Assembly: GCA_013398055.1 (NCBI GenBank)
Contig: VZRS01004062.1
Span: 303,984 to 367,983, forward strand
Reading direction: 5' to 3'
Source of the DNA: Ifrita kowaldi
Taxonomy: Eukaryota > Chordata > Aves > Passeriformes > Cinclosomatidae
Length of the DNA stretch: 64,000 nt
Shown here: in pieces, positions 37,839 to 49,443 of the stretch
How the letters are laid out: each line of letters starts with the position of its first letter
Position numbering within the stretch: the first letter of the stretch is position 1
Translations under genes and position numbers: made by a program
The notes under the pieces: generated by a model
Databases searched by the model: none
Seen by the model: only the letters and a program-made list of their open reading frames with translations
What the model was told of the DNA's origin: nothing

Positions 37839-38030
37839 CTGGTAGGAGAAATAAAAGTAACAAAGTAATCTGCCTTAAGCTTTGCAGTTTGCTTGCAAGG
37901 GTAAAGTTGAGATAGCTACACTAATGCTTTCTTTTTCAACTGAAAGTAAAACTTCACCACTCACAAACTCCTTCCTTGTTAAAAAGGAAGGGGACAATGT
38001 AGTTTCTAATCAGGTCAATATTATTGGCTC
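37771..38030 (-). repeat. Donor segment of the e6 duplication
   Basis: Original of the copied block. It spans the first 68 nt of e6 (37771-37838) and 192 nt of the intron upstream of it in transcript sense. The 19-nt direct repeat is absent here, which identifies this as the source and 35809-36070 as the insertion. Confidence 0.88.
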
Positions 38031-38793
38031 TTTTCCAGCAAAGGTATTCCCTTAGGTAAGAATTTTTGCTTTTTGAAAGCTGAAATCTCTGAGCAACAGG
38101 AAGGGTTGTGAGGTATTACTGACTTCCAGCAGCATCTTAAACAGCTTTATTTCTTCCTATTCCAGTCATATACTAGCTCAAATCTTTCATCCAAAAATGC
38201 TTACCTCTCTTTATATTAAATCAGATGCACCTTCTTTTAATACATAAGTGGCTAACATTTTCTTCTCCTCTATAAAATCATATTTAGTCTAATATTTCCA
38301 CTTAAATTATCAGCAGTGGTTGAGTTGTAAAGGCACATAAGTAAGCTTCAAAATACAGCAGAAAACCTCTGTTGATGATATCACAGATTATGAAGTATTG
38401 CCAGGGGCATACCAGCCCTTTTTACTTCAAAGAAAATATTAATTGGAGCATATCCACCTCTGTTTGATTGAGTCTCTGAGGAATGGAAATTATCTTGTTC
38501 ACCTGGTTTAGATATGCATCTCTGAGAAGCTGAAATAACTCACTACATGGAAGAAAGTCCAGAGTGTGCCTAGAGGCAATCATCATGCAACTGCTGGAGG
38601 AAGTTCTGAGATGTGACAATTGAGGGGCTGTCATGCTGCCTTGAATCATAGCCTGACTCTACACCTTCATAATAATCACCAGATAAAGACAACTAACATT
38701 TATATTCTGTGACAAATGTTTATTCCTTGGATCAGGAAGGACTGTGGGGTTTATACACAAAGGATAACCAAAGCCTAGACATTTTAAGGTTAC

Positions 38794-38912
38794 CTTGTTT
38801 TGTTGGAAGACCACACTAAATACTCTTCCACAGGGAGCCCCGAAAGATTATACAAAATATGTCCTTTCTTATTCTTCACATAGGGAGCAGAGGTATTGAA
38901 ACTGGGGCACAT
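38794..38912 (-). CDS. ABCA13: ABCA13 exon e5: extracellular loop
   Basis: Seen: 119 nt preceded by a strong polypyrimidine tract (tttttttttcag) and ending AG|gtaacc, starting in phase 0 and ending in phase 2. The product contains MCPSFNTSAPYVKNKKGHIL then YNLSGLPVEEYLVWSSNKT. Three N-x-S/T sequons are visible (NTS, NLS, NKT), as expected for a glycosylated outer loop. Family knowledge: the pattern (hydrophobic)-YNLSG-x-x-VEEYL is typical of ABCA-family second extracellular domains. It directly precedes the conserved RYGGWSFG motif, which is where the next exon starts. Confidence 0.93.
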
Positions 38913-40075
38913 CTGAAAAAAAAGTATACATAAAATTAGTAAAACACTTTTTTTAAACAGTGGCACTACATTTAGCCTTATTTTTGGATTTTTCTGCAGA
39001 TTTTACAGCATTTCTTTTTAACTGGATTTGCCTTTCTCAGCTTTAACAGATTTTCAATAAATTATGTATAGTTTTATGTTTATAAAGCAACTCAAATGAT
39101 TGTGCCACCTAAATATTAGAAATCCCTTTGATTTCTCTTGCAGCTCTGTCAGTCAGTTTGTTTTGAAAACATCAAAACTTGTATATAAGTTTAGGAATGT
39201 TTACAGCAATGAAAGAGGCAAGACTGCTATTTATTTGTTTTTCCTGAGAAGAAACACAAAATAGGCACAAGATAAATATGAGAAGAAACCAAAATTCTAA
39301 TTAATGTTACATGCTTCTAAAAATTTCATTGATGGGCTTCAGAGAAGAATAAAGGATGATGTCTTCTCATGATTTAGTGGGACATTTTCACAACCAAAGA
39401 AAAGGTGACAGATATTAGACTCAATTATCTCAGAAGCTTTACAAAGCACTTTATGCCAACCAACTGAAAAATTTTAATGCTTGTTTGATGTCTCAACCCT
39501 ACAGAAATTAAAAATTCACTCCCAAAGATAGCTCTTACATAGCTCACAGATACAAGTTCTGCCTCCACTGTCAAGCGACTTTTCTCCTTTCAGTTTTCAT
39601 GGTTAATAGGCCTCTCCCTGTGTAAGTTCCCATTTGTATTTATTCAACCTTCTTGTATTTTAAGTATAAGTCTCATTAGTATTAGAGGCAAACTTATTCA
39701 TTGCCCAGAAAAATAAAAAACTAGTTTCCTCCTTTCATTTTTCCCAAAACAGTATTGCTATATTTCATATGCAACTCTTATTCTAAATAATTATGTCTTT
39801 ATAAACAAAAGAAGCTTTTTTGTAGGATATTCTCTTTTGGGGAAGTACATTTGTCACCTCAGACACAGTTTCATACTCTTGTTTATTACTCAACTCAGAG
39901 CAACTCAGCAGGAAAAGTCATTAGTCAAGAAGGTCAGAAATTCATTATGTTTTTCAAAATCCTTCATTTCTCCAAGCCTGTTCTATTTTCAAACCCAAAA
40001 CCCAAGCCAAAAGCAAACTCTAACAATTAAATCTTATTCATGTGTAGATTCCCTGGTGGGTTGTATCAGCTAGGT

Positions 40076-40586
40076 TGTTGTGGGTTGACCCTGAGTTGAT
40101 GGACAGTTTTTTAGACTAATGACGCTTCTCGCAATTTACCTATTTAAACCACGTGGAAGGGGCGGGACTCTCNNNNNNNNNNNNNNNNNNNNNNNNNNNN
40201 NNNNNNNNNNNNNNNNNNNNNNNNNNNNNNNNNNNNNNNNNNNNNNNNNNNNNNNNNNNNNNNNNNNNNNNNNNNNNNNNNNNNNNNNNNNNNNNNNNNN
40301 NNNNNNNNNNNNNNNNNNNNNNNNNNNNNNNNNNNNNNNNNNNNNNNNNNNNNNNNNNNNGAGTGAAAAAAAAAAAGGTGCTGGAGGGAGGGGAGAGGTT
40401 TGTTTTAACTTTCTTAAGTTTTTTTTTCTTTCTCGTTTAATTCTGTTAGTAATAAAACAGTTTCTTTGTATCACAAATGTTTAAAGTTTGTGCCTGCTTT
40501 GTTTTTTTTTGTTTCTTTTAATTCTTCTATCTCACACAAAAAATCAGTAAGTAATCCATATTCCAAACCAAATTCAACCCGCTACA
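40076..40586 (+). mobile_element. LTR with 5-bp target duplication, interrupted by an assembly gap
   Basis: Seen: TGTTGTGGGTTGACCCTGAG opens the element and ...AACCCGCTACA closes it, with the usual TG...CA ends. TAGGT directly precedes it (40071-40075) and directly follows it (40587-40591). A TATA-like tatttaaa (40141-40148) and a GC-box-like ggggcggg lie before the gap; AATAAA (40451-40456) lies after it. Bases 40173-40360 are N. If the gap length is right this is a solo LTR; if not, a larger insertion could be hidden. No viral coding sequence is visible. Confidence 0.87.
40173..40360. other. Run of 188 Ns (sequence gap)
   Basis: Undetermined bases inside the LTR. The left edge is GC-rich (gtggaaggggcgggactctc) and the right edge is A/G-rich, contexts that often break assemblies. 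Confidence 0.99.
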
Positions 40587-40993
40587 TAGGTTCACCCGCC
40601 TTTCCCTTTGAAAGTAGGTAGTGTTCCAGATGTTATGGAAGTGTTATATTTTAACCTTGTTTTACATGACGATTTTTGTTAATCAGAGTCCTGTAACACA
40701 TTTCAAGTAAGTTGCACCTGCTGAAAAGAGTTTGGCTGTCTCTGATCCTGTTATTTCAGATCAATCTATAGCCATTTCTAGTGCACATATGTGTTCATAT
40801 ATATAAACAAGAAAATGGTGTATAATTTCATTAGATGAAACAGAAGTGAATCGCCAATCATAACAAGGCTGGACCTGTGAGGATTTATTTCCTCATCACT
40901 TTCACTAGCCCTTCAAAAACAGCAGCCAAGGAATTAGAAGTAATATACAGGCACATATTTTTTGCATACATAAGTAAATAAAAAACTACATAC

Positions 40994-41066
40994 CTCCTGT
41001 TCAGACACACATCTGCATGAATCCTGGGATGACGTAGATTCCATCTGCCAGCATGAATTATTTTTT
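40994..41066 (-). CDS. ABCA13: ABCA13 exon e4: cysteine-rich part of extracellular loop
   Basis: Seen: 73 nt from an attcccattag acceptor to a gtatgt donor. In the frame set by e3 the product is KNNSCWQMESTSSQDSCRCV followed by SEQE, ending in phase 0. Family knowledge: the large extracellular domains of ABCA transporters carry conserved cysteines, often in a CxC arrangement, and SCRC here fits. A second AG 22 nt into the exon would open another frame, but that frame leaves the wrong phase for e5, so the upstream AG is preferred. The solo LTR at 40076-40586 begins about 400 bp downstream of this exon's donor. Confidence 0.82.
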
Positions 41067-41644
41067 CTAATGGGAATAAACATAATAAAAGTATAACTAT
41101 GAAATGAAAGGAATATATCACTTAATGGAAGAAATCCAGAGAGTAATGAGCAGATCTGGCATGCTGAACACCTTCTTAGCATTTGATCACAGTGGCAGCT
41201 CCGTCTAAAGTGATACAAATTTTACTCATTTTTATCAAAGTTGATTCATTAAAAATATTTATATAGGCATCAAATGAGCTTCATGTCTCATATTTGCAGC
41301 AATTACTAAAGCATGGTGACCACTGCATTCCTGAATTTGGAAATCTAGAATGCTTCCCAACAAATATTTTCCTTATTGGGTATTTATCCTTCCTATGGAC
41401 ACCACACTTGATCAAAATCATCCTGAAATTAATCAGATTACTGCCACTGACTTTTAAGCTGCATGGATCAGACCTTTAACAGTAAAGCCTATTTATGTTC
41501 TTTACCTAGGTGCCAGCTCCTTTATCAGAACAGATTTGTCACTAACCCCGTGCTGCCAAAAAAAGCCCAAGATTACAGAGAAAGAAAGAAAATGAAAAGT
41601 TCAATATTTAAAATTAAGGAAATAGTTACATTAGTCACAATTAC

Positions 41645-41734
41645 CCATGATGTGAATGCATGCATGCGTGGTCCCAATCAGAGAAGTATCCCAGCAGAAC
41701 CTGAGAAAGGTTTTCAAGGTTATCATCTTCAGCG
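41645..41734 (-). CDS. ABCA13: ABCA13 exon e3: extracellular loop of TMD2
   Basis: Seen: 90 nt after a ttaaacag acceptor, ending GG|gtaatt. The exon starts by completing the serine codon shared with e2 and ends in phase 2. The product is AEDDNLENLSQVLLGYFSDW followed by DHACMHSHH. There is no hydrophobic segment. Two features suit an extracellular domain: a cysteine, and acidic, soluble composition. The joined reading across the e2/e3 boundary (ESFFSAEDDN) is continuous and stop-free. Confidence 0.88.
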
Positions 41735-42197
41735 CTGTTTAAAGTGGGCCACAGGGGTAAGGAGTGAAGGGGAAAGAAAAATATAAAAAAGAAAAGAAAT
41801 AAAGACATGTTAATATATCTAGATCTATTAATCTTCAGGCTCAAGGTCCTATGTATTTTCCAAGAAATTAAAGAACTATAAAATCCATGCATAGAAAACA
41901 TACCAAAATAATCTCATTTCAAAAAACCCTATGTGAACATGTAAAGAAAATTCATTACGATTATGGCTAAACAAATCTGAACATCTACCCATGGGCATCA
42001 TTCTTTTTATAATCATGCATTCCTAGCAGTTAGCATGGCTAAAGTGTTTTTATGCTTACAGAATAAATATATATTATATTTATAAATTCAAACAGCATCT
42101 TGTTATGTTTATCTGTATATTTGGACAGTAGAGGAAGTGACCCATACATGTGATATGAATATCTCTATACAGATTAATTCTATAGATATTGTGTACT

Positions 42198-42250
42198 AAA
42201 AAAAAAACCAAAAAAACCAAAAAAAACCAAACCAAAACAAAAAAAAACAC
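42198..42250. repeat. A-rich (A)nCC tract
   Basis: Reiterated A runs broken by CC, ending aacacctag. Low-complexity sequence in the e2-e3 intron. Confidence 0.85.
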
Positions 42251-42703
42251 CTAGTTGGTTTCAAAGTTGAGTATATAGAAATTAGGGTGAGTAAGAAGGG
42301 CAGCAGGCTCTGTTAATACTGTGTGGCATTTTTAAACCCAAGAATTGTTTTGAGAAAATAGCTTCAGACCTAAGCAATTTTTTAAAACGAAGCATGCAAA
42401 GGCTTGCTCAAATACACTTGTGCATTTACATATAAATGGTCATGGCTGGTATTGATTTGAGTTCAATCTTCTCCAAAGTCTTTGCTCTTTCCTCCAGAAA
42501 ATCCTTCACACAAAGCTTTTCTAATTTTATCTTTACCTCATAATAATCTATAAAAGTGTACTAAACATCTGAGAAAAACCCCACATAACTATTCTCAAAA
42601 GTAACCTATCATTCTTTCCAGAATAAAAATATTCTTTAAAATATGAGAACTCAAGGGTAAAGGTCCCAGAATGCTGGATATTGATGATGGATGAGCCCTT
42701 TAC

Positions 42704-42950
42704 CTAAAGAAGGATTCTGCATTGTCGTAAAGCCTTGGTGTCAGCTTGAGAGAAGGATAATCGATAGCCAGCGGCTTCACACTAAACAAGGCCATTGCCA
42801 GTGCAACAAAGAGGATGGGCAGCAGCACATTTGACAGGCTTCCTCTCCAGTCTCGCCTTGTGTGGTGGAACCTCTTCATCAGAAGGGCAACAATCTGTGT
42901 GAGAACAAGGCGGGCTCCACGCACGCTCAAGGCTCCCGCAAGTGAAATAT
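42704..42950 (-). CDS. ABCA13: ABCA13 exon e2: first helix of transmembrane domain 2
   Basis: Seen: 247 nt between a cacgtag acceptor and a gtaaag donor, starting in phase 1 and ending in phase 2. The product reads ISLAGALSVRGARLVLTQ, then IVALLMKRFHHTRRDWRG, then the hydrophobic stretch VLLPILFVALAMALFSV, then DYPSLKLTP. Family knowledge: ABCA proteins enter each transmembrane domain with a basic amphipathic segment (here LLMKRFHHTRRDW) followed by the first membrane helix and a large extracellular loop. This arrangement and the ALAM helix fit the second half of ABCA12/ABCA13. The end of the exon begins the extracellular loop. Confidence 0.93.
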
Positions 42951-44379
42951 CTACGTGAGAAAAAGAAAACATCCTCTTGACGAACAAGGAAAATCAAATT
43001 GAAATTTCATGTGCTAGATTGTCAAATGTAGAACATAACAGCCTTTTAGCTCTAAGAAAACCAAACTACATAAGACTAGCATGTTCTCCTGAATGGAATA
43101 GTATAGCCCCATACCATATCACTTCCAAGTATAACCAGTTAACTAATTAACTCTTCCTATGAGGAAAAATAGATATTCAGTTAACACGTTGCTATAGGTT
43201 CCTGTGCACAGCTAATGGCTTACCAAATGCCTATTTTCCCTAGGCATTCCCTATGGTCCTGCACTGGTACAACTGTTCCTTGTGTATTGCCACCTTTGTT
43301 CCTGGAAAAATTGCTTTGACAAACATGGCCTGTATTAGAACTAAGCTCTTGATCTACCTTGGCTGGAATCAGTGGCAACTTTTCCACAGAAATGTCAATG
43401 GATCATCTTCAGAGCATGTAACAGAGCATCACAGTTGCTAGGCACATGGGTTCTCTTAAAAGCATTCCCTTCATTTCCCTGCTCATACGCGACTCATAAA
43501 ATTTTCATATTTGTTAGTCAATTCAGTTTTCAGAGCTCATGGGCTGTCCTTCAGATTCGCATGGGAGTGCGTCCACCGCTTATTAACATCTCACCAATCA
43601 ATTGGTTTCCTGATAGGCTCTCCCTTAATTTTATTTTATCATTCTCTGTCAGACACTTGTGAATCACACAAATCACTTTGCCTCCATTTTAGCCCCTAAT
43701 GCCTTCTAGGTATGTGAAGGTTCTTATCAAATTCTCTTGCCTGTGGCCCTGCCCAACTGAATGTCCTTCACCCTCTTTTCTTCCTCACAGCATAGCACTG
43801 TCTGGCAGATTTACTACCACAGGTATTTGCACTGTAGCGAGACTGAATAGCCTTAGTTTATTATAGTGCTCAAAGTCATGCTATATTTTATGAACCCTTG
43901 TGATTTGCCTTTTTTTACCTTCCCTTCTGCATATTGAGATCACTCTAACCGGCATTTCCATGTTCCATGTTCAAACAACTATGAGCATGGAAGTTCTCAA
44001 GTAACCTCAAATTAATTATCCTTCTCTTAGAACAGTCTTTTCCTGAGTTACCAGAATTTTAATCCCAGACCCTTTGCATTGTTCTAATAGAGTTTTAGCC
44101 AAGAAGTGAGGCAAACAGGGAGAAAAATTAATCAGAAAATAAGCCAAACTTCTGACCATGGTCATTGAGCAAAACAGCTCAAATTCTGCATTCATTACTC
44201 CAGGTTAATACAGGTTAATCACCCTCAGTCCCTTGGAAGGTCGCACATCAAATTCTAGAGGAAATAACACCCAGGATATGAAAACCAAGAAATGACAGGG
44301 AATAAATGTGGTATATTTCGACTGTGTCACCTGAGAGCTCAGCATGAATACAGGACTGGTTTGGTGAATGAAGGATGAG

Positions 44380-44880
44380 CAGCTTGTGCTGTTTATTTTG
44401 ATTTAACAAAGCCTGTGACGTGGTCTCCCACAGTCGAATGGGGTGTGGAGGACCACAAGGACCACTGGCTGGACTGACAGGCACCACCCTGCAGTCTGGG
44501 AGCAGGGATACCGGATCCAGCTGAGGAGCAGCTGGTCAGTAGGGGTGTCCCTCGGGGGCAACGATGAGGAAAACACTGACTAACAGTACTTTTTAACATA
44601 GATGTGTGTGCATACCTGCACCTGGAGGGGATCCACCCTCTTTGGAGTCATCTTAATGTCAGGCACTGGGGACAAGGAGAACCTGCTGGCAGCAGGAGCA
44701 GCTCTCTGGCAGCACCTAAGGACCCTAGTGGCATCAGGGAGCAAAATCTCTGCTCAGGGAAAGGACAAGCTGCAACAGGCACCAGCTGGTATCTGGGAAA
44801 TTCTGATATCATATATCAGGAAAATAAATTTCACTGTGAAGAAGACAACTAAAACTCAAGACCAGACTGGACATGGCACT
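44380..44880 (+). mobile_element. Degenerate CR1-like reverse transcriptase remnant
   Basis: Plus-strand fragments resemble the CR1 region from the F(D/S)-x-(T/S)KA-x-D-x-VSHS motif (44396-44440) to GVP-x-G (44540-44560) and V-LFN (44585-44600). Many indels and stops separate them. The 3' part (44760-44850) is loosely similar to CR1 3' sequence. The call rests on pattern only. A repeat search with the CR1 consensus set would settle it. Confidence 0.5.
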
Positions 44881-47800
44881 AAGTAACCTGCTCTTGACCT
44901 GCTTGACCTGCATTTTCAATATTAGTATTCTCTGATTTTAACAGACTATAATTAACTCTAATTAATTTGGAGGTTATTTTGGGGGGAGGGCAAGGGGGGA
45001 AACTCCAGTATTTATTCCTTTAAGTCTGCAACCAAATGTTATTTCTTTTTTCCCCAGTAAATCCCATAAAACAGAAGTTCTCTCTTTAAGCAGTTCTAAT
45101 CACAGCAATAGCTTGCTAATTTGACAGCTAACATAAATGGGATTTAAGGTTTTTAATCTCTGTGGAGAGAAAAAGTAGTTTCAGAATTCAGATTCTGGTT
45201 CAGCATTCAAGTGCCCTGATCGAGAAGGGTTACATTTTGGGTTTGGAACTTTTTGTTCTGTAATTTGGAATAGGAGGAGGAGACACTCTTGTTAAGAATT
45301 TTTTTAAAAGAAAACTTCTTACGAATGTATTAAGTTCTTCATATTATCATGACAAGACTCTCAATAGTTGTCGCAATACAGAAATTGAGACACTCAGAGG
45401 CAGAAAATTTTCAAGGTACGAGTGTTTTCAAAATAAAACACATCCAGTAAGTGCTTCCAGCTCAGAATCCCTGAACTTGTAAAGTATCCCATCTCTCATT
45501 TATCAAAGTAGCAAAATGCCAGAGCAGAAGCACAGAATTAGATATTTTCTGTAGTCCCAGACCTGTTTATAGATCATACATATGAAATGTGAATGAAAGA
45601 GGCTTCAAAATATTTGACCCTTTGAATCTCTGAAAGGCAACTATGACATCTACTTTGGGACAGAAAGGGAAATCAGAGCTGCCATTCATTCCTTTTTCTT
45701 GACAAACAGAGCAGAGAGAAATTATTACAAATTGATTCAGATTGCCAAAGGAAGGGAAACTGTCACCATGAATATAAATAATTGTCCATTTTGTCCAATA
45801 TCCTGACTCTTACTCAATATTCATAATGCCAATGAGCCAAGACATATCCCAAGAAGATGCAATAAACCATTATAGTGGAAGTATATGTTTGACTGTTTAA
45901 CTCAGGAACTTCTTTTTTTTAAAGTGGTTTATCTTTTTCAAAACCCCATATGTTTATTATTTAAAATTTTAATTTAAAAGGGTGTCAAATATCTTTCTGA
46001 AGTATCTTAAATTTCCATCTTTGTGACCATGAATTCTGTCATTTCTTTATGTTTCAGGTACAAAACAAAATTCTTGTTTATCTGTTTTGAATTTATTCTA
46101 TTTGATGATACTGGATAGGCTCTTAAATCTTACTTTAGGAGACGGGTTATAGAAGTTTTCAACACGTCTTCTGCATAAATAATCCCAACCTTTCACTCTC
46201 CTCTTATAAAAATCTTTAGAGTCCTAATCAACCTCGCCACTTTTCTCAAATCCTCCTATATTAACACTGTATCGGTCTCCAGATATACTGTGTTCAATGC
46301 AGCTATCTATCAGATGTGGAAACACTACTGATTTATACCACAGTATTATGCATTCCTGTACTGATCCACTTGTTTTCTTTATGCATCATACCACTTCATC
46401 TGACTGCAGCCACACTGTGAAAAGTAGCCTGCATTGGACTTTCCATAATTGACTCAATATGGCTTTCAAGATTCCCAAGGTATTAAATCATGCTTCCAAC
46501 TAGAACCTACAGAATTAATTTTTGCTTCATAAAGCTTGTAAGTAATTGACCACCTACATCTGGTATGTATGTCAGGATGCATAAAAACAGCATACATTTA
46601 TGGGAAAACAGCTTCTGATTATCACTGAGAATCATAAAGGCTAGACGACAAGAACAGCTGACCTCTCTGTTATGAAGTCAATTTTTATGCAGAAAGTTTA
46701 TGAAAATATCCTCATTAATAATTTAGATCATAGAATTAAAAACCTGACCCAACCGTTAGAAGCTGTCTTGCTTGACTTACGATTGCAATTATCCACCAGA
46801 AGTGCAATTATACTCACAATTAACTTGTACTTCCCAATTCATCCAGACTTTCTTTTGTATTATGGACAAGATTTTTGCTGGTTTCCAATACATATAGGTT
46901 AGTATTTGGTACAGGAAAACAAAACAAGTCCTAAAATCTAGAAACAAAGATTTTCAAAATCCTTGCCTATAGACTACTCTGGAATTAGAAGCAGAAACAA
47001 TTAAAGTCTCTAACTTGGTATTAGATGGTCCTTTTCTCCTGTGTTTTGCACTTCTAGAAAACAATGCCATTCTAATCTTTTTTTCATGGTGCATAAGGAG
47101 AGATAGGCTATGCAATGGATATGTTAACAGCCAGGAGAATACCTGTTCAATTCTACTTCTGTCATTTTGGCATTTAGACAAGTCATTTAGAGGAGGTCCA
47201 GATTTTGGGAAGATAATCCTGGAACTGCAATACCCTGGCAAAACAGTTGAGCTAGCCCATATGAAACTGGTTGCATTCAGAGGCAGTATTTATTTATTGG
47301 CTTATCAGAAGTTTTGTGCCTACAAGTAGTTCTAAGCTGAGCAAGTGAACTGACATCATTCTGCATTTCAGCACATGCCACACTGGCTCAGAGGCAGTGC
47401 TAGCCCTCCAATCTCTGCACAGCATTCCATTTGAAGATATAAAAATGTCTTTCTTCTCCTTGCACATTTTTCTACTCATTATAAAAATTAGTATAATATT
47501 GATTTTGTTTCCAGGAGGATTATGAGGACTGATTTTCATGTGGGGAATTTGAATAAAAGGTGCTTTCATGGTGTAAAGTAAAAAGGGAATGCATCTGGTC
47601 TGTGTTTCATACTATGACTGATTCTTGATATATGTAATAGGGTAATGAGCTCTCTCTATCCAGATCTGGCCAGAAAAATATTTATTTTGGGGGGGAAATT
47701 TCACAAGAGAAGTTCCCTAGTGGCATTTTTAGATATAAATCCTCCTATTCCTCCCCTCAGAGTATTTTTAATTCTAGGCATTTTGAACATTGCTTCTAAA

Positions 47801-48973
47801 AAATTGATTTAAATTGTTTCCATCCTAAGAATTTCCTGTCTTATGGTTTCTCCCTACTCCATACATATTGATTTATCCAATTAAGTAACATTTTTGAAGG
47901 GAAAACCTGCAGGGTTTTAATTAAAACTTTAGCTTTGTGTTTTGAGCCCCAGATCCCAAAATGGGATTCTTCATGGGCCTGAAGACCTTTGAGACAGAGT
48001 AATAGAGATCTAGGTAACTGTAGAGCTCATCAATATAATTAACATGTTTTAAAGTCAAAACATTGGTGTCTGTCACTCCCCAGCCTTGTAAAGAGATCCC
48101 TTCACAACTCAGATCTCCCAAGCCCTTTACCTCAAGCCAGACAGTTGACTGATTAGATGATTTCCTTCATCTATTATCCTTGTTCAAGATCTGACATGAT
48201 TAATATTTTGTTGCACTGAAGACCACTGAAAGGATAGCATGAACAATACATCTGATTCCTATTGAAAAATCAAGAAAGAACCAACATAACCATGAAAATG
48301 TGCTGCATACTCTCACTGAAGGAACTCCAACACCCAAATCTCACAATCTAGAACCCCGTCCCTAGAAATACTACAAGCAAACTCGTAAAGGAGCCTCTTT
48401 AGGCTCTTTAATTTTTTTTATTTCCTAGAATAAGGGGTACAAACAAAAGTTCATTTGTACACAAAAAGCTTAGGAAAAGAATGGGGAAAACTCCTTTCAC
48501 ACTTCTCACTGTATTTAGAAGAAATACATTCTAAAGTCAGGCCTAAACAGAGTAGGAATGATCTACTCACAGCAATGTGTAAGGGGCTGAAGGACTGGTA
48601 GGATACCATTGCCCTTAAACCTTAGAAGGAGAAACACCTTACAGTACCCTCACACTCACCAGGTTAGAGAGAAGCTATATCTGACTTTCACTGGTTAAAT
48701 GAAAGACAGATGTGTGAAGTGGGATTGTGCAGAAGAAAAAGTGTAAAACATCCAGGTGTTAGAGAGCATAAAGCCTTCATCCATAAAATAATTTTCTTTA
48801 CTCTTTTTTGATGTATTTTTATCAAAGGAGTGACAGAGGTTCATCCAAGCAAGTGTGTTTGATCCTGGACAGCACTCTTTGCATCCACAATTTTCATTCA
48901 GGCTTGTCACAGGAGATAAACACATTGTACAGATAACATAAGGCACATAGTTAAATGGTAATGGAAAATACAT

Positions 48974-49443
48974 GTGCAGAGAAGGACAACAAATCTAATG
49001 AAGGGCCTGGAGCACGAGTCTTACATGAAGCGGCTGAGGGAGCTGGGGTTGTTTAGCCTGCAGAGAAGGAGGCTCAGGGGTGACCTTATTGCTCTCTACA
49101 ACTGCCTGAAAGGAGGCTGTAGCAAAGTGGGGGTCGGTCTCTTCTCCCAGGCAACCACTGACAGAACAAGAGGACACTGTCTTAAGCTGCAATAAGGGAG
49201 TTTTAAGTTGGACATTGGGAGGAATTTCTTCACAGAAAGTGTGGTGCAACATTGGACTGGACTGCCCAGGGAAGTATAGGAGTCACTGTCCCTGGAGGTA
49301 TTTAAGGAAAGACTGGATGCGGCACTCAGTGCTGTGGTCTAGTTGACATGGTCTAGTTGAGATGGGGGTGTTAGGTCATAGGTTGGATTCGATGATCTCA
49401 GAGCTCTTTTCCTACATAAATAATTCTGTGATTCTGATTCTGT
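48974..49443 (+). mobile_element. CR1 LINE 3' end, about 470 bp
   Basis: Landmarks in order: the frame at 48974-49195 reads NLMKGLEHESYMKRLRELGL then FSLQRRRLRGDLIALYNCLK, the end of CR1 ORF2. The 3' UTR then has aagactggatgcggcactca, gttggattcgatgatctcag and a terminal gattctgtgattctgattctg. A local tandem repeat of (a/t)ggtctagttga occurs near 49339-49365. It is better preserved than the other CR1 pieces, so probably younger. Confidence 0.95.

Larger units (their letters stand above)
37839..40993. other. Introns e5-e6 (37839-38793) and e4-e5 (38913-40993)
   Basis: The 955-nt intron e5-e6 includes the source of the duplicated segment (to 38030). The 2,081-nt intron e4-e5 holds the LTR with target duplication and the N run (40076-40586). 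Confidence 0.85.
41067..42703. other. Introns e3-e4 (41067-41644) and e2-e3 (41735-42703)
   Basis: Short introns of 578 and 969 nt. The second contains an A-rich (A)nCC tract at 42198-42250. No transposon recognised. Confidence 0.85.

Noticed and set aside
40119..40484. Long frames spanning the N run
   Set aside because: They are open only because Ns contain no stop; the sequence is an LTR with a gap.
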